From the NCBI GenBank assembly GCA_032207245.1, contig CM063500.1, positions 68,664,537 to 68,728,536 on the forward strand: a stretch of DNA of 64,000 bases. Reading direction: 5' to 3'. The notes beneath the pieces are model-generated. The model ran no database searches and had not been told where the DNA came from. It saw nothing but the letters and a program-made list of their open reading frames with translations. Both the position numbers and the translations under genes were made by a program. Shown here piece by piece: positions 15,201 to 28,041 of the stretch; position 1 is the first letter of the stretch; each line of letters begins with the position of its first letter. Source of the DNA: Pardosa pseudoannulata. Taxonomy: Eukaryota; Arthropoda; Arachnida; Araneae; Lycosidae.

Positions 15201-18200
15201 TTCAGACGTCGCCAAATGATGGCCGATTGTTTAGGGTGCTGGCCTTTGGTACTGGAATTCGTGGGTTCGAATCCTACAGTGGCATGGATTTCCATAGCCA
15301 TTCGGAATCGGCTTTAAGCTGTAGGTCCCGGTCTCATTAGCCCTTGTTTTGCAAAAAGTAGATCGTAGCACTCCACTCCACTCCAAACTAAACCAAACCT
15401 TTTCAGACCTCATGTCAGGGGTAGGGGAGAGCTTCACCATTCCTCAAAGTAAATCAAATTAATGAATAGTTTCTCATGATTGTAATTGCTAAGGATTTTA
15501 CAATTTGCAATTCTACAATAATTAAGTAGTCCATAGAAGAAAATAATTGTCTGATATTTCATCCTAAAATAATGTATAGGAATTAAAAATTACATTGCAT
15601 CCAAAAACTCAAAATGAATATATTTTCACAAAAGTTGTAAAGAAGTAAATATTTTTAAAAATTTCTGATCAATGTTCACATAACTATAATGCAATAGCAT
15701 CACCTTAAATCAGGTTGAGATTAAATCATATTTTTCATACTCTCAATAGAAACATACTTTTGCTGTGATTCCAACTGTTTGGAATAAAATGTATGAGCCT
15801 CTCTACAGATCTTGCCTTAATCAATTAGCACAGATCAAAAATTAGGTCTTGTATTGCTATCTAGATCTTCAAACAGATGCAAGATGAAAAGTTAAAATAA
15901 AGTTGAATATTTTTAAAACAACAAAAAATAAATTTAGTAGTTAATTGAATGAATTTAGAATTTTAAAATCCAGGTGAGAAGGGAGAAATGTAAATATAGG
16001 GGAAAAAACTTCACAGGGATGAATGATCCACTCTTACCTGACTTTAAATGAATCTAAGAGTATCTTATGCTCAGGGTATGTAACATAAAATTTCACCATT
16101 AATTTGTGGGTTACTGTTTTCAATACTGAAAAGTTGGCATGGCTGGTAGCTTCTATTTTCAGAAGTTAGGAAGAGTGATGAATTTAATGTTTTAGCAAGA
16201 ACTCTTAACCTTATATGAATTATTAAATATTTGACTTTTTCTTGTTCTTGCCTTTTACTTAATATGTTACTCATATCTTTTTCCTGCAGTACTGTTTATT
16301 TTTCAGTAATCAATTTCCTGCATTTGTATTTTGCAAAGCCTTAACAACTATTGTATGGATTTAAAAAATAGTATCATTTATAATAAAATGTCTATTTATG
16401 CCCGAGAAATGGAAGGAGGTAAAAATAAGTTAGGTACATAGGAAATATTTTGCAAGTATCGAATAAAGACATTTACTAAGCAAATTCTAAGTTCATTATC
16501 TTAAAATGTGGATATTGGACATTCTTGCATCGAGTTTGGAGGAGGAGTGCTGCTAGTGGGAAATAAAGAATGCATAGCTTCTATTGTTAAAACTTATGTA
16601 CTTTTTCTGCATATTAAAATATTTGCTTTTTAAAAATAAGCATTTAATTTAGGAATAACCAATTAGTATTTAACAGTAATTTGAAAAAGCTATTTCATGC
16701 TTTGGGAAAAACTATTTAAAATAAAAATTTTCAAAATCCATTTATACTTATTCTGTCTTCAATCAAAAAAATAAAAAAAAACTTTTATTGCTATTATATA
16801 TCCTAGCTATGTCTTATGATGTCCTTGAATTATTTCTTCACTTATTATATTTTTATATGATTAATAAGATTGAATGTAATGGATATAATTAATGATAGTG
16901 GTTAGTTAAAATTTTGCATAAATTACATGATGATTACAGAGTATAGTTATCGTACCTGTTTGTACTTTTCATTGCTGAAAATCTTCCTATTTTAAGTATA
17001 TATATTTAACAGTTTTTATATAACATTAGTTTTTATAAACAGTTTTCATTTTATCAGATATGTTACCAAAACTGTAAAATTTTATAAAAACAAACAAAAT
17101 GTTATGATCATTTAGGCTGTTTTTTAAGATGTGTAGTATTTGGTGATATGAAATAAGTGTTTTGAAAATTTAGCTAATTTTATGCCTTAATACGGAACAT
17201 AAATAGTATATCTCTGTATTAAACACAATTTTTTAAAATTTCCTGTTTCCCTGTTTAGCCTATTTTTTATATTGAAATCTGGTATTTGGTTTTTCCTGTT
17301 ACAGCTATTTTATCCTCATGAATACCAGGATTAGTGAATAACTATGCAATGAACTGCTGGAATTTAGCTGATTTCTTCAGTAGTTTATATTTTGTGATGA
17401 AGATTAGCATTTCCTATTTGACTTTATACAAGTCTGAGTGTCATTTATTTAACCAAAGACATTTTGTAACTAAGAGCTTAAAATTGATGTCAAAGACTGA
17501 TAGATTTCTGTTTGCAAATTTCTTCCATCTATTGTTCCTTCAGGTTGAAGTACCAGTGATACTGACTACATGTATTTTGGGATGTTGCAATAAAATTGTT
17601 AATTATGAAATGTTGTTTTCTTTTATAATATTGACACTATAATATTAAGCAGTCTTATCAGTATTCATTTTTAAAAACAATTAAAAATCTTCCAGATTTA
17701 ATTTATTTTGTATGCATATTTATTAAATTTGAAATTTTTAGTTTTAAATGTGAATGTATTTAGCATTAAATGTTATAGCCTGCTGTTTAAAATGAACTAA
17801 TTTTCTTTATTTTCGAATTGTGTAGTTATACTATTTTTTAATTGTTTTAAATGCTTTTGAATTCAAAGTTTTAAATATATTTGAATACCCAAAAATCTAG
17901 TATTACTTATTTTAATATATTTTCCTTGCATAATATACATTTTTACTCGTTAAAATTATTAGTTTATTAATTTTTATTTTTTATGGGTTTATGTTTAATT
18001 TTATTTTGATGACATTATAAGTGTAGTTATTCAAAATATATTTTCTTAAACATAAATAAATATGTGTGTCAAAGTTGTTTTACTATTGGTTATTTGTTGA
18101 ACAAAGTCTGATTTTTTAAAAATTAAAATATAAGAAAATTAGTTGTATTTTTTATATTACCATTCAATAATCGCAAGTAATTCTCAGACTCTTAGTTTAT

Positions 18201-20609
18201 AATCAGCTCTTACATGTTAAATGAGACATTCAAAACTTTGTCATTAATCTAGAAGACTAAAGTATTTATTAATTCTAAAATTAAAATGTATAGCAATTAT
18301 TACAAGGATAAAGGAGTACTAAGTTTATATTTGATTATTTTGTGTTCTCTGTATCATAAAACAGAAACCACAGAATGCTCATATTCTGATATAAGGATAT
18401 TAATAAAATTTAGATCTAGATATTTTTTTTAATTGTTCATTTAAAAAAAACCCTATTTTTTAGGTAGTGGATTACCTGACAAAATTCTCTGGAATCCAAC
18501 CTGGAGATTTGGATGCATCTATTTCATCAAAACATCTAACAACTTTAAAAGCAACATATCAGAAGTTGCGGTTTTTAATAGATAGTGGTATAATATTTGT
18601 AGGTCATGGCCTAAAAAATGATTTTAGAGTAATAAATTTGGTGGTAAGTATTCTAAATTGTTATATTGTTAACAAAACATATTTTTTACTTTATAATAAT
18701 GAGAATTTCTAGAGTGCTACAAATATTCATATTTGAAAAAAAAATTTCATTTTAAAATTACTATGAATCACTGTCATTCAGGTTTTTATTTCTCCTAAAA
18801 TAGAATATGTTCATATCACATTCTCTTAGCTCAATTATATATTTTTAGGTTCCACCAGCTCAGGTTTTGGATACTGTATATTTGTTTCAATTACCAAATA
18901 AAAGAATGATATCATTGAGATTTCTGGCTTGGCATTTCTTGGGTAATAAATGTTTTAATCTCATTTATTTAATACACAAATGTATATTACTAAAATATAA
19001 GTTTTATATTACTAAAATATATCAGTTTTAGTTAGTCATTAATTTAGCATTAATGTTAAGGCATATCTTAGACTATGATAATGTTAAAATGCAATGTGTT
19101 CTTTAACAGAACTAAAACTTTTAAATGCATATAAGGAAATATTTATTTTCCATTCAATATAATGACCAATAATTTTACTTTAAAGAAAACAGGAATATGC
19201 ATAAAATAATGCATTTAAAAATTGGTTATTTTAATCTACTTTATGAAAATATCTTATAACTTTTAAAGATATAAAATGTATTTAACATGCGTAATGTTTT
19301 GCATAAGGCTGTGAAATATACCAAAAGGTGGATAGTTTGTCTTCTGTGGTAGGCTACATATATCAATCTAATCACATTTTATTCCTTGAAAAATGTGGCT
19401 AGTATTTGTTACTAATATTGTAATCTTTTAAACTTATAGATAAAATTTAAGCAGGAAAATTTTATATTAAACCTTTAAATCTATGTCACAATCATAAATA
19501 TTAGATATTTTAATGCCTTCTAAGACTTGTTTTGTACTAGTGTATGATACTAGTAGTATTATCATCATAAGTATAGATTCATACTAAATAAATAAATGTA
19601 TCCTTCTGGAATGGTTTGCACCTCTCAGTACTACTTCAGAGTTCTATTGCAAGACAGTTGCATTTCTCCATTTTAAGCCATTTTTTAAAACTTCAAAACC
19701 TGTAAATTTCTTTAGAGTCTTTTAAATGAAATTTTTTTATAGTAAGATAAGGTTTTTAATTGCATTAAATGTTTAACACTCAGGAGGAGGAAAAATTTAT
19801 TTTAATACAGTTTATGTATCATCAAATACTATGCATGACAAATTATTTCTTATGAAGAGCTTTAGAGCCATTTTCAAGTACAGATTTTGAAGCTCTTTAA
19901 GAGTGTGTAACAAGTAACTCTTAATGAAAATTTTAATAAAAGCTTTTTGTTCTTCAAAGATAACGATTTAATATAAGTCATGGTAGGAATGATCCTACAA
20001 TGACAGGATTCTTTGAATGTATTCAGTCTTAACAAGGAAGCTTGACAAAATAGAATTGAGTTTTATATCTCATTCTTTTATTACCACATCCAATTTTCTT
20101 CAAGCTTATATTTATTTGGATTGGGAAGGTAAAATCTGGCTTCTATAGAAAAACAAATACTTCTTTCAATATAATCTATTTATTGAATTAATTCCCAATA
20201 TTCATATCAATGTCCTAATATTTGATAAAATTGCTGTACAGTATAATTTTTACAAGAATTGCATCTCAATGATCCAATACTCAAATCTGAGTATTCAATT
20301 ATTATTTTTAAAATTTTATATCTGAAGAAAGTTTTTTTTTAATTATTTTTCCTTGTTAAATCATACATAAATATAAAATTTGCATGATTGATGAATGGGG
20401 TAAAATTATTTGCATTGTTTTCCTTTATAAATCTAGGTCTCAAGATACAAGCTGAAACACATGATTCTATAGAAGATGCTAAAACAGCTCTACAGTTGTA
20501 TAAGAAGTATTTAGAATTGGAGCAAACAGGTAAAATCAAAGAAGCCTTGAAGGAACTATATGACGTTGGCAGACAGTTACAGTGGAAAGTACCTGGCATT
20601 GATGATTAA
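1047..20609 (+). CDS. PAN2: PAN2, catalytic subunit of the PAN2-PAN3 poly(A) deadenylase (partial, C-terminal 542 codons)
   Basis: PAN2 is a cytoplasmic 3' exonuclease that works with PAN3 to shorten mRNA poly(A) tails. Exons read from the sequence: 1047-1180, 2501-2604, 5108-5203, 5301-5428, 5520-5634, 8827-9036, 11675-11765, 11851-12011, 14089-14174, 14467-14524, 18464-18643, 18849-18942, 20437-20609. All junctions are AG/GT and all phases agree; TAA is at 20607-20609. Residues below count from the first full codon. The first half is the inactive USP-like domain, ending near YQWYLFNDF (about 248-256). The exonuclease follows: DAEF gives D338 and E340, HGLKND gives D447, and HDSIEDA gives H494 and D499, the full DEDDh set, so this half looks active. 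[10 protein letters not shown] and RKxD-type neighbours closely match animal PAN2 as I know it. The WD40 half lies left of the window. Introns run from 85 bp to about 3.9 kb and hold SINEs and MITEs. An unusual CCCH-like motif lies in the exon at 5301. Confidence 0.97.
1690..2110 (+). mobile_element. Solo-LTR-like or other retroelement promoter fragment in a PAN2 intron
   Basis: This block is richer in G+C than the surrounding intron. It has a TATA run (1973-1980), an arthropod-type initiator TCAGT at 1999-2003 about 28 bp downstream, and AATAAA at 2053-2058, which is the order found in an LTR. A short GAGT microsatellite (about 1697-1720) sits at its left end. No clear TG..CA ends or target duplication were found, so the boundaries are approximate and the class uncertain. 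Confidence 0.35.
6861..6953 (+). mobile_element. tRNA-derived SINE, family 1, 3'-truncated copy
   Basis: The tRNA-like head has a B-box GGTTCGAATCC and an A-box-like GCCGAATGGTT. The copy stops in the segment reading TTCGGAATC, before the family's GGTCCCGGTCTCATTAGCCC body. It lies inside a PAN2 intron. Confidence 0.75.
9166..9203. repeat. (AT)n microsatellite
   Basis: Uninterrupted TA dinucleotide run in the PAN2 intron just after exon 8827-9036. Confidence 0.95.
9742..9905 (+). mobile_element. tRNA-derived SINE, family 1, diverged copy
   Basis: Degenerate copy in a PAN2 intron. It keeps GGCCAAATGGGTAG, TTTGGTACC, a decayed B-box, and the tail with TTTAATAGCCC and CAAAAAGTAG. Divergence suggests it is older than the copies at 15.2 and 34.6 kb. 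Confidence 0.65.
10356..10636. mobile_element. piggyBac-like MITE in a PAN2 intron
   Basis: The ends are inverted: CACTAGATTGCC at 10356 and GGCAATCTAGTG ending at 10636. TTAA precedes the left end (10352-10355) and TAAA follows the right end, which fits a decayed TTAA target. The motif TCATTTTGACTGTTTTT occurs near both ends in the same orientation. At 281 bp it has no coding capacity. The assignment rests on TTAA plus the CACTAGA-type end. Confidence 0.6.
12120..12397 (-). mobile_element. Second SINE family, tRNA-Lys-like head
   Basis: On the minus strand the head reads ATAGCTCAGTTGGCAAAGGC, then a GGATCTTTTAACTGG anticodon-arm-like segment and GTGAGTTCAAGGATAG, like a tRNA-Lys A-box, TTT anticodon loop and B-box. 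The body (GGGGGTCTTCTGCTTGG) recurs on the plus strand at 37.1 kb, so this is a dispersed family distinct from family 1. It lies in a PAN2 intron. Confidence 0.6.
14903..15065 (+). mobile_element. tRNA-derived SINE, family 1, strongly decayed copy
   Basis: Only scattered family landmarks remain: AGTACTGGAATTTGTAGG, CCTTAAGCAGTAGGT and TTTAATTAGCC. It lies just upstream of the well-preserved copy at 15208, in the same orientation and the same PAN2 intron. Confidence 0.5.
15208..15398 (+). mobile_element. tRNA-derived SINE, family 1, full-length with 10-bp target duplication
   Basis: Well-preserved copy with A-box region GGCCGATTGTTTAGGGTG, B-box GGTTCGAATCC, the body segment GGTCCCGGTCTCATTAGCCC and a 3' tail of CACTCCA repeats. 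The 10-bp direct repeat CTTTTCAGAC flanks it at 15198-15207 and 15399-15408, as expected of LINE-dependent insertion. It lies in the PAN2 intron between exons 14467-14524 and 18464-18643. Confidence 0.88.
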
Positions 20610-20743
20610 TATTGAATGAAATTCTTAATTTTAAGTACAAACTTAACATTAATCATAGCATTATTTTCTTCAATATATTTCCTTAATTTCATTTTCTTGC
20701 ATTCCATCATCTTGTAATATAAAGAAATTGTTTTTAATGAAGT

Positions 20744-20749
20744 AATAAA
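20744..20749 (+). terminator. Candidate polyadenylation signal of PAN2
   Basis: AATAAA lies 135 bp past the PAN2 stop codon. It is the first canonical signal after the stop on this strand. The position is ordinary for a 3' UTR, but no transcript data support it here. Confidence 0.55.
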
Positions 20750-23700
20750 AATCATGTTGCACTGAGATAAAACATTTTAAAACTTTTGTATATTTTCTGT
20801 AAAAATCAACTTCATTCTTTTAACTGTGTCTTATTTATCCTTTATACTGTAATTTTATTTTATACAAAGTATGTTTTTAATTGTATGAGTAAGTTAACAA
20901 GTTATATTGAACTGTGTCCTGCAACAGTACACCAATTTATTCTAAAGTACTTGAAAAAATTACTTTTCAAAAATTTTATTTTTTATAACTGAACTCTGTA
21001 AAATATAAAGTATATAAATTTTATCATTATTTTGAATTAATGATCCAGTTTTGAAAGTTCAATCTCAAATTTTTAAAATAATCTGCATAATGTTGCCATT
21101 AAATACAAAAATCTATATAATGTAACTAAACATTTGTTTTTAAAAAAATATTTTGTCTGCATGTTTTTGAATGTGATTGAAATCTTTCTGTGGTTATAAA
21201 ACTTTTTTAAATAAAGGAAAATATGAAACATTTGTGAGATTGGTAACTTTCTCAAAAAAATAACATGTAAACCTATAAACTTTTTTTTAATAAAGGTGTT
21301 TATACAATGGAATAATTTTAACAAAAGTGGGAGGGTATAAATGAATAAAGAATAGGGATGAAATAGGTGGCTAATGGTTTTACATATTTTAGTTATCTAG
21401 AGTCTGAATTCAGTAATCTGATACTAGTATTTTAGGTATACTACATGCTTATTTTCTTACACCATTTAAAAAATCTCACCATTCTTTCTCTGTTTTTACA
21501 GACAACTGACTTGTTTAATCCTTATGATGTTATATGGAATTAATTACTTCTACATAAACATGGCTGTAAGTAAATTTGAAACTGTTGTACCATAAATTTT
21601 AGAAAAGGTTATCAACAATCAAAACCACTATGCCTACTTACATGATACTTCTTTCGATATAGTCACAAATAAAATGGTAGATTTAAAACAATAAGATATA
21701 CAGAGACAGGTAGAGGTCTTTATGTCTACAGTCCTTGTTAAATACATACCCAAGATTTTAGCTTGCATGTAGAGGGAGCTAACTGAAAACTATGCCTGCT
21801 AGACTATTTTTTCTTTTGCTCAGAACGCAAGTAGGAAGAACTTATTTTGAAAGTAGTCTGTTTTTTCTAACTAGATAATCACTTTCCACATGACATCTAA
21901 CATGACTGCAATTGCCAAGATTTATTTAAGAGCTTTTCTTTTACTGACAAGTTTGGTTTCATGGGAAACAAGACCTAATCATCTTATCTAGCCGTATTCC
22001 TTATTTGGGATAAAATAGTATGCATGTTTTCACTGATGGGAGATAGTGGTCAACTGCTGTACAACTCTGAATTTAACCTTCCCCCAGCCTATTATTTTAA
22101 ATTCTAATTTGCTTTTTTAGCTTTCTACCTCCTAGTATCCAGGTGGAATTCTAGATACCTATTTCATTCCTAATGAATAATAGATTTTTTGAGTAACACA
22201 TTTAATGAATTATAGAAACTCCTGTTGGAAGGATACCGTTACATATTTCCAGTGCATTAGCTATCACAAAATCCTTTTTTTTTTTATATATATATATAAA
22301 GGTACCTAGGGGAAAAAACTGAAAGATACATAAAATTTGTTTTATTTCAAATTTTATGAAATATTACAACTTAACATCATAAAGGCAAGTTGACAAAATG
22401 ATTAAACTATATTTTTGGAGCACACAATGACTTCTCAATCACAGATGAAAGAAACAAGTTCAGCAATATAATAGTTTAATATCATATTTATTTGGTTTAC
22501 TTGAAAATCACCATACACTCTTTAGAATCTACACACTGCAATATGACATAGCACTAGTTTTTATTTTTATACATTTTAAAGTGAAGCAATATTAAATTAA
22601 GTGGCATGTGCTATTTAACTGTTCATGAAATACCAGACTAATTAAATCTATGTATTTAAATGAAATTTTTTAGATTTTTTAAAAATAAAATTATACCAAT
22701 GGATTTTTTTTTTCTGTGCTGAGAAAATCTAGTTTTTAATCATAATTCTTGCCTTTAACTATATTTTCTATAAAACTTAAGACTTGGTTAAATATTTTTT
22801 CTTTCTACAAATTGACAACTAACCATATCATATTCCTACTTAATTCTCTAATTTAAAAATAAAATTACAAATAGGCAACAATCCGTTAAGAATATAGCCC
22901 AAAATACCTTTTAATTCAACATTTACTTCATAAAGATAAAAATAAGTATTTTGCCATTCTGTAAGCATTCTATGAATTCTCATTGAATAAATTATTCATT
23001 TGAATTTTTCTTTTATTAGTTTAAAAACAACTTTCACATAATTTTATAAAGATACATACTTCATTTATACTTGGCCAAGATTTTATGTAAGTCTACTCAA
23101 ATTTTATGCATATATTCTCACAAAAAGAGTTTATAAGTTTTAACTCCATAAAATTATGTCTTCCTATCAAAAAGAAAAATCTTAGTACATTAGAAATAAT
23201 TTTTAAAGACAAAGCTGTTATTTTTGAAGCAAATTGATTGAACTACTAAACTTACCATCAGACATTTAATGAAAAAGCATTTATTAGAAAAATATAAACT
23301 TCATCCAGAGAAACAATTTTTTTATGAGGACTAATTTAAAAGCAACAAAATTTAAAAAAGATTTATGCCCTAATTCTAAATTTTTTATATAATTTTATTT
23401 ACCTAGAGTCAAATTACCTAAGCAAATCTAAGTACTGCTCTAATTTAAAAATATTTTGTTTCTGAAATACTTTACATAATTATTTGCAGGCCAGTTAGAT
23501 AAATCATTAATAATTTGAAATATCTCCAATTTCTTTTTTTAAAAAATTACATCAAAGATATCTGTCATAAAAATATTCTTGCACAAAATTAAAATATAAT
23601 ATTTTGTCACAGCAGTGTGCGTAGAAAAGGTGGCAGATTTCATAGCAAAAACTCTCACAAAAACCTTACAGATAAGTTCAACTTTGATACAAATAGTACA

Positions 23701-25314
23701 CACCCATTTAAAATTTGAGCATTAAAATACCTTTAGTAGAGATGGTTGCAACAAGTATGCGAAATTCTGCAAGGTTTTTGGAAGTGTCAGAATGGCTTTA
23801 GCAGTAAAACAACTACACTTTATATACAGTACTATTTACACAAATATACATAAATATACATTCAGATAAGTTCTATGCTAAAAAAGGACTGGAATTTTTT
23901 TCAAGGGGAAATATCCCTACATGCTGTTCTCACCCTTTTAATCTTGGATGCAGAAATATATTTGTAAAAATGTATATACAAATTCATACAAAATGGCAGA
24001 GGGAATTTTCGATGCTGGATGTACTGAAAATCTACACAAAGTAATGTCTCTGAGGTCTAACTCTTAGTTCACTTTTTAAACTACTCAGAACAATACCCTA
24101 TGTTTGAAAACTTAACATTTAAAGCTAGAAGTTTTAAATTATTTTATTAAATGCATGTTTTACTAACAAATGCTAGAACTTTCTGACCTAATATGTTATT
24201 TCAGTTTGGAAAGGTAGCAAATAACTCTTCAAAATAAAAAGCCATTTCATTAGAAGATCTTAGCCTAAAATACTTCTAAAAAACTAACATAAAATATATA
24301 ATCAATTACTGATTTTACTCTGATTAAAAAAATAAATAAATAAAGTGCAACCAGAAGATAATTTTGGTAATTTACTCCATAAAATTACTTTAGGAAATAC
24401 AGCATAAACAGTGTATAACAGGTTGCCCTGTCAGAAGCTTATATCAAATAACAAACCTTATTTGAAAATGGAAGACAAAAATAACTTAGATACCCTTAAT
24501 ACTGATCATTTTTAAGCAAGGACGAGGGTTCTATTTTTGGCACTAGACAATGGTCTATTTGAAAATTAAATTTTAGCATTAAAATATTTCTGGATGCAAG
24601 ATCATAGGATCAAAACCAATAGCAAACTTTGATATTTATATATATATTTATTTATGTATGTATGTATATATTAGTAATAGAACAATGATTAATGGAAGAA
24701 TCAGATTTTAAACTTTTCTTAAGAAAGTGCACAAAGTGAATAAAGTACATTACTTCTAGAAATGTGCTATTTATCATATGTTACTATATAATAGAAGATT
24801 ACGTTTATGTACATGCAGCATAGAGTTTTTATTCTTAGTAGACAAGTTGCATTCTAACACTTTATATTTTTCTCGATTTATAATTTTTTTTGAATCTTAA
24901 TGTTTTTTCTATAAAAAATTCATAATAGTATGCAATAATTTGTATGCTTCTATTTTTTATAATCAAATCAGACATAGCTGAATCAAGTTTTGGAAGCAAA
25001 TATAGTTAATTTTACATAAAATTATACATGCAATTTTGTGATTTGATAACTGTATACCACATGCAATAAGAAGTTGTCTAATGTCTACTAACTACATATT
25101 TAGATACTTATTGAGCTACATTACTTTGTTACTAATCTGAATATTTTAAATATAGTTCATTAGCAAGTATGCCTTCTTACAATAAAGAAAATTATGTGGA
25201 AGATATTTAAATGCAGCATTTGTGAAATATCTACTGCAGAAACACAATAAAGGCAAATACATCTAATTATTGATTGTAAGAGAAATAAGCTTGCTGAGAT
25301 ATAATAGAAATTAT
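20750..25314. other. Intergenic stretch between convergent PAN2 and the UPF0047 gene
   Basis: No conserved exon was recognised. The part nearest 25.3 kb may be a long 3' UTR of the minus-strand gene, with minus-strand AATAAA candidates at 24828-24833, 24647-24652 and 22341-22346. One exon-shaped open segment (21502-21565, plus) is listed under findings. The remainder is A+T-rich with no recognisable element. Confidence 0.6.
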
Positions 25315-27991
25315 TCAATCTTTCAAAGCACCATTGATTGTAACCATCATTTTTCTGGAACCTAAAAGAAAGAAGGTTTTGTAAGTAAAAACATATAAAA
25401 TATACAGAAAATTCTTCACATAATCATATGCTTTTGATTTTCACACAATTGAATAAGATCAGTTCCCAAGCCAAAACACTTGTACTAGAGGTTTGGGAAT
25501 GACTAATTATTTTACGAAGCTCTTTAACTTAATTGATAATTTTAACAACCAAGCAGTTAGTTCCTTCTAATTAATTAAAATTTTATACCAATAAGTTTCA
25601 TGCATTTATTTTACCAATATTTTGCTATATCAGCTTTTTCCAACTTTTTTTAAAAATGTTATACATTAATTAATCCAAGGGTTTTTTATCAATAAAACAT
25701 CACTAGTATAATCCAAAAGTTATGCTGTTTAGTTATCCAAGTTCGTTTATTTCCCACATCAAGTAATATAGACTAAATTTAGTATGTATATATGCAAAAA
25801 ATTTATGTATTTATGACTCAAAATTTTCAAATCTTCCATTTTACTGACAATATCTGGTTTTTTAAGTAGATTCCAGGAATATAAATAACAAAAAATAAAC
25901 AAAACTTAAAATTAAAGAAATATTAGTGCTTTAGTACTTTCTGTTAGCTTTACATTTAAAAAGATAATTGTATCTTGACTACTTTGACTTTTTTGAAGAA
26001 AATTGTTTTTTATTTTTATATTAGAGAAATGTGTATTTATTTTCTAAAATAATTATTTATTTTGAATGAATTGTTGACACATGTATGTTATAATTTTCCA
26101 TATTTCCTTTACATTTCACAAAAACTAGCTTTTATTTGAATAATGAAACAATCTTTTAAAATATTCAATTATTTTCTTTTATTCTTTTAGAAAAGTATAT
26201 ATGTATCTAAATTTTTTTCCAATTTTAATTTAATTTTATCATGAAGAAAAGAACCTCAATTTCCTCTGTTTTTTCATGAATAAAATCTTAATTTGCTATT
26301 GAACACCTTTGTTCCATTTATATTTTCAGTTTATATCTCATGGGATTCAGTAGTGTTATACAGACACTAACTGCTGATTTTGAAATTTTGAGTGGCCTGC
26401 TAACAAATCACAGGAATGTAGAATTAATTATATTTTGACTGGGAATGTACATCTGTTTCATTTGAGGAAATCAAGTTTCTATCAGTTTTCTGTCAACCAA
26501 CTTTGCTGGCAAACATATACAGCAGAGCGGCTCTATTTTCAAAGTTTTAACATCAACAATAAAATAAAGAATTTAAGTATTTGGTTCATCATTTTTGTTG
26601 AGCCTAACCATAGCAAAACAAATTTGGGCTAGTTTCTTTTAATTTCAGGGAATCTTAGATGGCCATGAAAACTTACAGAGATCACTGACAATCTATGCTG
26701 CTGGAGTCGGACACTAATTCTGTAGTGTAACATATGTATATAAAATTTATTTTAATATCTAAAATGTTTAAAAACAAGAAATTTTATTTCATTTTTACAA
26801 TTGTTTTAAAAAGCTGTATAAAAAGATGCAAATAAGATACTAAGTTTGAAGGCAAATATATGGTATTAAACATTTATATATCAACTGAGAATGAAGATTA
26901 ACAACATATTGATAACTACACACTAATTATTTTTTAACTGAAAATCTATTTTTAATCAAAATTACATCTCCATAAGAAAAAAACTGTACTTTACAAGACA
27001 CACATATTGCTTGTGCATATGTAACTCTTTTGATCATAGAATTTCAATAATTTTAAATTTCAACAGAATAAAAAAAATTATTCTTACCGGCTCTGTTCCT
27101 GTGTTCGCATAACCAAACACCCTGCCAACTACCCAAGTTTAACTGACCATCAGTAATGGGAATAGTTAGATTAGATCCAAGAAAACATGACTTAATATGA
27201 GCTGGCTGTAAAAATTAAGTAAAATCTATCAACACACTAGAGAAAAAAAAATATTATACAGGTACAATAATTCTTACTAATATTTTTTAACTCCAATGAC
27301 TAAGAATGTGTTAGTAAAATTATTATCAATAATATTATTACAATTTTGAATAAATACTTCTAAAACTTAATTATAGCATAATGTACCAATGAAAGTACAA
27401 AAAAGAAAATTTCTCCCCCTCCCCCTAATAACATAATCACCCAGTAAATAATACAAAATATTTGAATGAAAAATTGCTGTAAAACAAGAAAGCAGCTCCA
27501 TTAATTTTTAAAAATTTGAAATTTCTTTTTGGTTATCTTTTATGCAAGAGAAATAACAGAGAACAAGACTAAAAACACGATGGCAACTTACCATATCATC
27601 TGGACCTTCACAAGAATGTTTAAATGGAGTGCTCTAAAAATATAAAAAGGATTGTTAATGATTCAATACTTTAATATTTTATTTATACAAAATTGATACA
27701 GTTGCTAAATAATAGGTTAAAATAGATGCTAAATTTATGGATGCAATTAAAATATTAGGACTTATGTTTCATTTAATAATTAACATATCAACTAAAAAGT
27801 AAAATCCTCATTTCAAACTTTCATAGAGTACTTTCCTAAAATAATAAAGTTTACATTTAAAAAAGATTAATATCCCAAATAATTATATATGATAAAATTT
27901 CTTTTCAATTAAAAAAAAAAAAAATTAGCTTCAGAACTTTTAAATAGGAAAGCATTTTACTCCTCAAAAATTTTATTATACAAATGAGATG

Positions 27992-28041
<50 letters not shown>

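Noticed and set aside
15208..15398. tRNA gene suggested by the B-box GGTTCGAATCC
   Set aside because: The acceptor stem does not pair and the sequence continues into a repeated body with target duplications; it is a SINE. The same holds for the other copies.
18464..18712. Extension of the PAN2 exon into 81 codons
   Set aside because: The frame runs past a GTAAGT donor at 18644; the next exon at 18849 continues the conserved PAN2 sequence, so the extra codons are intron.
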